Assembly: GCA_029864805.1 (NCBI GenBank)
Contig: JAOTSS010000064.1
Location: forward strand, 1 to 9,934
Length of the DNA stretch: 9,934 nt
Origin: Candidatus Nitrosopumilus sp.
Lineage (GTDB): Archaea > Thermoproteota > Nitrososphaeria > Nitrososphaerales > Nitrosopumilaceae
Reading direction: 5' to 3'
The notes beneath the pieces were generated by a model. The model searched no databases. It worked only from the letters and a program-made list of their open reading frames with translations, and was not told where the DNA came from. A program made the position numbers and the translations under genes. Shown here piece after piece: positions 6,086-9,934 of this stretch; positions within the stretch are counted from its first letter, which is position 1, and each line of letters begins with the position of its first letter.

Positions 6086-6397
6086 GTGAAATCTGCAGTA
6101 AGAAAAATTGCAATGGAACGAATGCAAATTCTTATTGAAAATGCAATAACTAACGCAAAAACAAATCCCAAACTTTCTCAGCGTCAGGCCTATATTGCTA
6201 GAAGAATTAGCACAAGACACAAAATTCGAATGCCTTATGATCTTAGAATGATTTTCTGCAAAAAATGCAAGTCGTTTATTGCCCCTGGAATAAATTCTCG
6301 AATTCGTTTAGGCAGGACATCTGTAAAGTCGATTAGAATTTCTTGCAACTTGTGTGGACACACTTATCGCAAAATAATATCTAATGACTTACAATGA
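6086..6397 (+). CDS. rnp4: RNase P protein subunit Rnp4 (Rpr2/Rpp21 family)
   Basis: Rnp4 is one of the archaeal RNase P proteins. It pairs with Rnp1 (Rpp29) and helps the catalytic RNA remove tRNA 5' leaders. The 103-residue product has the family layout: a basic N-terminal helical half (about 1-50), then a zinc ribbon with C58, C61, C87 and C90. Between them lies the characteristic IAPGINSRIRLGR stretch. Length is normal for the family. The start is GTG at 6086; no earlier in-frame start exists because TAA at 6056 closes the frame, and the next candidate is the ATG at 6113, which would shorten the N-terminal helix. An out-of-frame ATG at 6084 is followed directly by TGA. The gene lies about 50 nt downstream of tRNA-Gly. 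Confidence 0.9.
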   Translation: MKSAVRKIAMERMQILIENAITNAKTNPKLSQRQAYIARRISTRHKIRMPYDLRMIFCKKCKSFIAPGINSRIRLGRTSVKSIRISCNLCGHTYRKIISNDLQ

Positions 6398-6404
6398 TTT
6401 TTTA
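6398..6404 (+). promoter_or_regulatory. TATA-like element / T-run between rnp4 and the secreted protein gene
   Basis: TTTTTTA directly after the rnp4 stop codon could serve either as its oligo-T terminator or as the TATA box of the next gene, whose ATG at 6428 lies about 26 nt from the centre of this element. Sequence alone does not separate the two roles. Confidence 0.3.
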
Positions 6405-6427
6405 ACATCCTCAAAATATATAGAATT

Positions 6428-8035
6428 ATGATTTCAAAACTAGTTTTGTTATTAGTTATAGGATTATTTGTTATGTCAATAACCCCTGCATATGCACAAC
6501 ATCATTCAGGATCTCTCGCACCACCAATAGATTTTGATGGACTAAAAGTAGCTTTAACTACAATTCTATCCCCTGATGATTTTATTTATGGTGATTCTAA
6601 AAGTGCTAATCTGTCAATCAGATTCTTTGATAGCGAAACAAATGCTAACATCAAGAGTGTTACATATAGAGTTCAGATCTTTCATGAAGATGCTCTAGTT
6701 GCCAACGAATACTTTTTTGATGATGATGGTAAATTAGATTTAGAAATCAAACCTACATCTGGATGCCAAGATCAAAACCTTTGGAAATGTACCAAGTATT
6801 ATGGTGAAAAACATGCCATAGCTGGGGCCTATTATGCAAGAGGCGACTCATTACCTGTAATTCAAGGTCCTGTTTTTGATAAAAGTGGACAATACAATAT
6901 CCAAGTTTCCATTGTAGGTGCAACAAATCCAAAAACAATGACTACAAAAGATTTACTCTTTGAAACTTTCCTGCATCTCCCTCAAAAACAAATATTCCCA
7001 ATTAAAATTGCAAATGCTCAAGAATTCCCAATATCAATAAAATCCTACAATGATAAAATTTCAAATTTTAGTTTTGATGAATCAATGAATAAAATCTCAT
7101 ATGAAATTTCTTACAATTTAAATGATCAAAAACACGATTCTAGTATTAATCAAATAGTGTTATTGGAAAAGGATTTTTCAGCTTTCAAACAAGGACATGA
7201 AATTGACATTTTTGTAGATGGAATTCAAGTTCAAGATGATTTTTTTCATTTTGATATATCAAAACCTGATGAAAACATTGTTAGAATAAACATCCCACAT
7301 GAAGAACTCATGTTAATTAAAAATAAGCAAAATACTACAAATGATGATACTGTAATAAAAATAGAAATCTTGTCTGGCGAACACATTGATCTCAATGAAC
7401 TAGATTTAATGTTTGAAAATGGCTTTTCTACAAAGGTATCTTGGAACTCCGAACTAACGGCAGGTGAAAAAATTCCCCTTACATTCTATTTCTTTGATGT
7501 AAATAATATTCCTGCAAAAGATATTTTATTTGCATATAGTATTACTGATTCGTCTGGAAAAGAGATTTGGTCCAACATGGGCATCTCTGAAACATATCTT
7601 GGTATTTTGGCTTCCCATGGAATTTATCAAGAATCTGTTTCAATTCCAACTGATGGTCAATACCAATTAAAAATAATTTTAATTGGTCATAATTCTAAAA
7701 ACTTTGAAAAATATTTTACATCAATATCTGACTTTAGTCCTACTTTTCAATCTGTAAAAGAAGAAAAAATTACCTTTGTCCCATCTTGGATTAAAAATAA
7801 TGCCGGGTGGTGGGCAGATGGAATTGTGGATGACGAAGAATTTATCCAATCAATTCAATTTTTAATTAATGAAAACATCATTAACATTCCAGTCACTAAG
7901 TCCAAATCAGCAGAATCTCAGGAAATCCCATCTTGGATTAAAAATAATGCCGGATGGTGGGCAGATGATTCGATTTCTGAACGGGATTTTGTTAAAGGAA
8001 TAGAATTTCTAATTAGTCAAGGAATAATTAGATAA
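6428..8035 (+). CDS. Secreted multidomain protein with C-terminal PSWIKNNAGWW repeats
   Basis: The 535-residue product begins with a clear signal peptide: K4, hydrophobic residues 5-18, and an AYA cleavage site before Q24. The first domain (about 24-185) includes SLAPPIDFDGLKVAL, a β-rich IRFFD..T...I..VTYRVQIF stretch and C113/C121 in a C-x7-C arrangement that could be oxidised outside the cell. It resembles a family of exported proteins I associate with ammonia-oxidising archaea. An EFPISIKSYNDKI stretch follows, then a β-rich Ig-like stretch (about 330-440). The end holds two 49-residue-spaced repeats starting at V451 and I500, each with PSWIKNNAGWWAD and a hydrophobic I-x-FLI tail. Such repeats recur in Nitrosopumilus-type secreted proteins and may bind the cell surface or other proteins, but their function is not established to my knowledge. 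No C-terminal membrane helix is seen. Function is unknown. Confidence 0.88.
   Translation: MISKLVLLLVIGLFVMSITPAYAQHHSGSLAPPIDFDGLKVALTTILSPDDFIYGDSKSANLSIRFFDSETNANIKSVTYRVQIFHEDALVANEYFFDDDGKLDLEIKPTSGCQDQNLWKCTKYYGEKHAIAGAYYARGDSLPVIQGPVFDKSGQYNIQVSIVGATNPKTMTTKDLLFETFLHLPQKQIFPIKIANAQEFPISIKSYNDKISNFSFDESMNKISYEISYNLNDQKHDSSINQIVLLEKDFSAFKQGHEIDIFVDGIQVQDDFFHFDISKPDENIVRINIPHEELMLIKNKQNTTNDDTVIKIEILSGEHIDLNELDLMFENGFSTKVSWNSELTAGEKIPLTFYFFDVNNIPAKDILFAYSITDSSGKEIWSNMGISETYLGILASHGIYQESVSIPTDGQYQLKIILIGHNSKNFEKYFTSISDFSPTFQSVKEEKITFVPSWIKNNAGWWADGIVDDEEFIQSIQFLINENIINIPVTKSKSAESQEIPSWIKNNAGWWADDSISERDFVKGIEFLISQGIIR
7779..7820 (+). repeat. 42-bp direct repeat, copy 1 (WIKNNAGWW unit)
   Basis: This stretch is repeated 147 bp downstream (7926-7967) with a single difference, G at 7807 versus A at 7954, which is synonymous in a glycine codon. 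The rest of the 49-codon unit has diverged more. Confidence 0.9.
7926..7967 (+). repeat. 42-bp direct repeat, copy 2 (WIKNNAGWW unit)
   Basis: This is the second copy of the 7779-7820 sequence, encoding PSWIKNNAGWWAD in the last repeat of the secreted protein. Confidence 0.9.
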
Positions 8036-8099
8036 TTAAAATTGGAATTAAAGACCAACAATGAATTTATTGACTAGTGACGATTTCAACTAAATTTCC

Positions 8100-8105
8100 T
8101 TTTTT
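8100..8105 (+). terminator. T6 run after the secreted protein gene
   Basis: Six T follow a CC about 65 nt downstream of the stop codon, a possible archaeal oligo-T terminator. The remainder of the gap up to 8240 shows no gene. Confidence 0.35.
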
Positions 8106-8242
8106 AAAATAATATTTAGATAATGCTGAGAATTTGTATGAATTATTACTACATACTTTTCAAATAAAAATTAAAAAATTAATGCCGATCTGATAATTCA
8201 CGCTTGAATATGTTTAAGAAACCTATCTGAATGCCTCAATGA

Positions 8243-8249
8243 TTTATAA
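8243..8249 (+). promoter_or_regulatory. TATA box of the rps19e operon
   Basis: TTTATAA is centred about 27 nt before the ATG at 8274, so transcription would begin at or within a few bases of the start codon. This indicates a leaderless mRNA; no Shine-Dalgarno is present. It is the clearest promoter in the window. Confidence 0.6.
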
Positions 8250-8273
8250 GACGATTACCGATTTTTCCACTTT

Positions 8274-8726
8274 ATGGCAAAAGTATACGACGTACCAGCA
8301 GATGTATTGATTAAAAGATTAGCCGATATTCTAAAGAGTGAAGATATCCCAGCACCATCTTGGATTCCATTTGTCAAAACTGGAGCTCACGCCGATAAAC
8401 CTCCACAAGAGCGAGACTGGTGGTATACTAGATGCGCATCAATTATGAGAAAAATTTACTTTCATGGCCCAATTGGAATTAATGAATTAAGAAAAGATTA
8501 TGGCGGTGGTAAACCATCTGGATATGGTGCTGCCCATCACAAAGATGCTGGAGGTGCAATTATCCGAAATGCTATTCAAGGATTAGAAAAACTTGGCTAT
8601 TTAGAAAAAGTTGAGAAAAAAGGCAGAGTTATTTCTAAACATGGAATGCAAAAACTTGACAGACTATCTACTGAAATTCTTAAAGAACTAATTGTTGAAA
8701 ATCCTCAATTGAAAGTTTACACATAG
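8274..8726 (+). CDS. rps19e: Small-subunit ribosomal protein S19e (eS19)
   Basis: S19e is a small-subunit protein shared by archaea and eukaryotes and absent from bacteria; it is needed for 30S/40S maturation and has a winged-helix-like fold. The 150-residue length is typical. Diagnostic stretches are PAPSWIPFVKTGAHAD (27-41), DWWYTRCASIMRKIY (48-62), GPIGINELRKDYGG (65-78), the basic AAHHKDAGGAIIR segment (86-98) and GRVISKHGMQKLD (117-129). The ATG fits the TATA spacing. The gene is followed seven bases later by the PDCD5-family gene, a pairing conserved in many archaea, and the two are probably co-transcribed. Confidence 0.96.
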   Translation: MAKVYDVPADVLIKRLADILKSEDIPAPSWIPFVKTGAHADKPPQERDWWYTRCASIMRKIYFHGPIGINELRKDYGGGKPSGYGAAHHKDAGGAIIRNAIQGLEKLGYLEKVEKKGRVISKHGMQKLDRLSTEILKELIVENPQLKVYT

Positions 8727-8733
8727 ATTCAAA

Positions 8734-9015
8734 ATGAGTTTTCCAGAATCTAATGAACCACCTTTTGAAAATACTAACAGTGAATCATCCAAACAAAAAG
8801 AACAAATTCTAAAACAAATTCTTTCACCTGAAGCTAGACTGAGACTAAATAATATCAAAATGGTAAAATCTGAACTGTCTGACCTAGTTGAGCAATATTT
8901 GATCGGAATGGCAACCCAAGGTAAACTTCCTGGCCAGATCTCTGATGATCAACTCAAACAAATACTGCTCTCTATTCAGCAACCAAAACGTGATTTTAAG
9001 ATAAATCGGGTATAA
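8734..9015 (+). CDS. PDCD5/TFAR19-family DNA-binding protein
   Basis: Archaeal members of this family are small helical proteins that bind DNA non-specifically; their eukaryotic relative PDCD5 interacts with chaperonin and apoptosis factors. The 93-residue product has a disordered acidic/serine-rich N-terminus (1-20) in place of the basic N-terminal helix often seen. The conserved core follows: ILSPEARLRLNNIKMVKSEL (29-48), VEQYLIGMATQGKLPGQISD (52-71), QLKQILLSIQ (73-82) and the terminal RDFKINRV (86-93). It starts seven bases after rps19e, so co-transcription is likely. In many archaea, genes for L39e, L31e and aIF6 come next, but here a dehydrogenase gene follows. Confidence 0.9.
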   Translation: MSFPESNEPPFENTNSESSKQKEQILKQILSPEARLRLNNIKMVKSELSDLVEQYLIGMATQGKLPGQISDDQLKQILLSIQQPKRDFKINRV

Positions 9016-9022
9016 TTCAGAA

Positions 9023-9031
9023 AAAATATAA
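9023..9031 (+). promoter_or_regulatory. Candidate TATA box for the dehydrogenase gene
   Basis: AAAATATAA is centred about 29 nt ahead of the ATG at 9057 and would give an almost leaderless mRNA. It suggests separate expression of this gene from rps19e-PDCD5. Confidence 0.45.
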
Positions 9032-9056
9032 TTATGGGTAGATAATTAGTTAACTT

Positions 9057-9934
9057 ATGAAAGCAGTTGTATACAATGAATATGCACCAGATGATAATTA
9101 TGCTAAAATCCTCAAAGTCCAGGATATAGATGAACCAAAACCAAAGCCTGATGAAGTTATTTTCACTAACAAGGCTTCAGCATTAAATTATAATGATATT
9201 TGGGGAATGAGAGGCGTACCAGTAGCGGTTCCTCTTCCACATGTTTCTGGCTCTGATGTAGCAGGTGATGTAATAGCAGTAGGTGAAGATGTACAAAATT
9301 TCAAAGTAGGTGACAAAGTTGTATCCCACTCTAACTTGGCATGCAGAGTTTGCAAAGCATGTACAAGTGGAAGAGAATTTGACTGTACCCGAAGACAAGT
9401 TTGGGGTTTCCAAACTGGACCACTATGGGGAGCATATTCTGAACAAATTCATTTACCAGAAGTCAATGTTTCAAAAATTCCTGATGGAGTTTCGTATGAA
9501 GATGCAGCAGCAGCTTCAATGACTATTCTTACTTCGTGGCACATGTTAGTTGGCAGAGCACAAATCACTCCAGGCCAAACAGTACTCATTATGGGTGGGG
9601 GTTCTGGTGTTGGAAGCTTTGCAATTCAAATTGCCAAATTGTATAACTGTGACGTAATTGCAACTGCCAGTCCAGACAAATTAGATAAATGTCTAGAACT
9701 TGGTGCAGATTATGCAGTAGACCACAGAAAAGATGACTGGAATAAAGAAGTTTTCAAGATATCAAAAGAACTTGCAAAGACAAAAGGTGAAGCACCTGGA
9801 ATTGATCTTACATTTGATCATATTGGTCAAACTCACTTCAACAAGCAACTAACATTGCTCAAATATGGTGCAACTCTAGTTTCATGTGGTGCTACAACCG
9901 GATATGATGCACAAATAGATCTTAGACACATATT
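9057..9934 (+). CDS. Medium-chain dehydrogenase/reductase, crotonyl-CoA carboxylase/reductase- or acryloyl-CoA reductase-like; 3' end outside the window
   Basis: The frame is open from the ATG to the window edge: 292 codons, with the end of the nucleotide-binding domain and the C-terminus missing. The GroES-like catalytic domain holds ALNYNDIWGMRG (42-53) and HVSGSDVAG (62-70). The usual catalytic-zinc cysteine and the GHE motif are absent, as in quinone oxidoreductase and enoyl-CoA reductase branches. C96, C99, C102 and C110 (C-x2-C-x2-C-x7-C) form a complete structural zinc lobe. The Rossmann domain has MGGGSGVGS (179-187) and a TASPDK stretch (203-208) compatible with NADP(H). Most telling are NYNDIW, WGFQT (116-120), the TILTSWHML segment and the CGATTGYDAQIDLRHI end, which resemble crotonyl-CoA carboxylase/reductase. 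Reduction of an enoyl-CoA such as acryloyl- or crotonyl-CoA is plausible; a generic alcohol or quinone oxidoreductase cannot be excluded. Confidence 0.88.
   Translation, partial: MKAVVYNEYAPDDNYAKILKVQDIDEPKPKPDEVIFTNKASALNYNDIWGMRGVPVAVPLPHVSGSDVAGDVIAVGEDVQNFKVGDKVVSHSNLACRVCKACTSGREFDCTRRQVWGFQTGPLWGAYSEQIHLPEVNVSKIPDGVSYEDAAAASMTILTSWHMLVGRAQITPGQTVLIMGGGSGVGSFAIQIAKLYNCDVIATASPDKLDKCLELGADYAVDHRKDDWNKEVFKISKELAKTKGEAPGIDLTFDHIGQTHFNKQLTLLKYGATLVSCGATTGYDAQIDLRHI

Noticed and set aside
5931..6113. Reverse-strand 60-codon open frame across the tRNA gene
   Set aside because: It covers the complete tRNA-Gly and has no family resemblance, so it is fortuitous.
9183..9522. Short open frames on both strands inside the last gene
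   Set aside because: They overlap the conserved MDR reading frame that runs unbroken from 9057 to the window end; the forward one simply reads the wrong frame.

Overview
The window looks like the chromosome of an AT-rich (roughly one-third GC by eye) ammonia-oxidising archaeon of the Nitrosopumilus/Nitrosarchaeum group (Nitrososphaeria, 'Thaumarchaeota'). Archaeal information-processing genes set the domain: Nep1, the RNase P protein Rnp4, ribosomal protein S19e, a PDCD5-type DNA-binding protein, and a tRNA-Gly without an encoded CCA. TATA-like boxes about 25 nt ahead of start codons suggest leaderless mRNAs. The narrower assignment rests on a secreted protein ending in two copies of the PSWIKNNAGWWAD repeat, a signature of that group. 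All readable genes lie on the + strand.

Layout: (1) 1-897, the 3' end of an anaerobic (class III) ribonucleotide reductase-like gene that stops before the expected glycyl-radical loop. (2) About 550 nt without a gene, with several inverted repeats. (3) 1452-4103, a full class II, adenosylcobalamin-dependent ribonucleotide reductase (nrdJ) with all expected catalytic cysteines. (4) 4150-5938, an exported protein with glycoside-hydrolase-like TIM-barrel features, followed one base later by nep1. (5) 5961-6034, tRNA-Gly(UCC), then rnp4. (6) 6428-8035, a secreted multidomain protein with the WIKNNAGWW repeats. (7) 8274-9015, rps19e and the PDCD5-family gene, a translation-linked pair. (8) 9057 to the window end, a 3'-truncated medium-chain dehydrogenase/reductase resembling crotonyl-CoA carboxylase/reductase and acryloyl-CoA reductase.

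Functionally, the left part concerns deoxyribonucleotide supply, with NrdJ as the apparent working enzyme. The centre and right mix RNA/ribosome maturation (Nep1, tRNA-Gly, Rnp4, S19e) with two exported proteins of unknown role. The last gene may belong to CoA-ester metabolism. No CRISPR array, insertion sequence, phage gene or clear horizontally acquired island was seen. The points most worth a second look are the NrdD-like protein lacking radical residues, the structured gap before nrdJ, and the CCR-like reductase with altered CO2-pocket positions.
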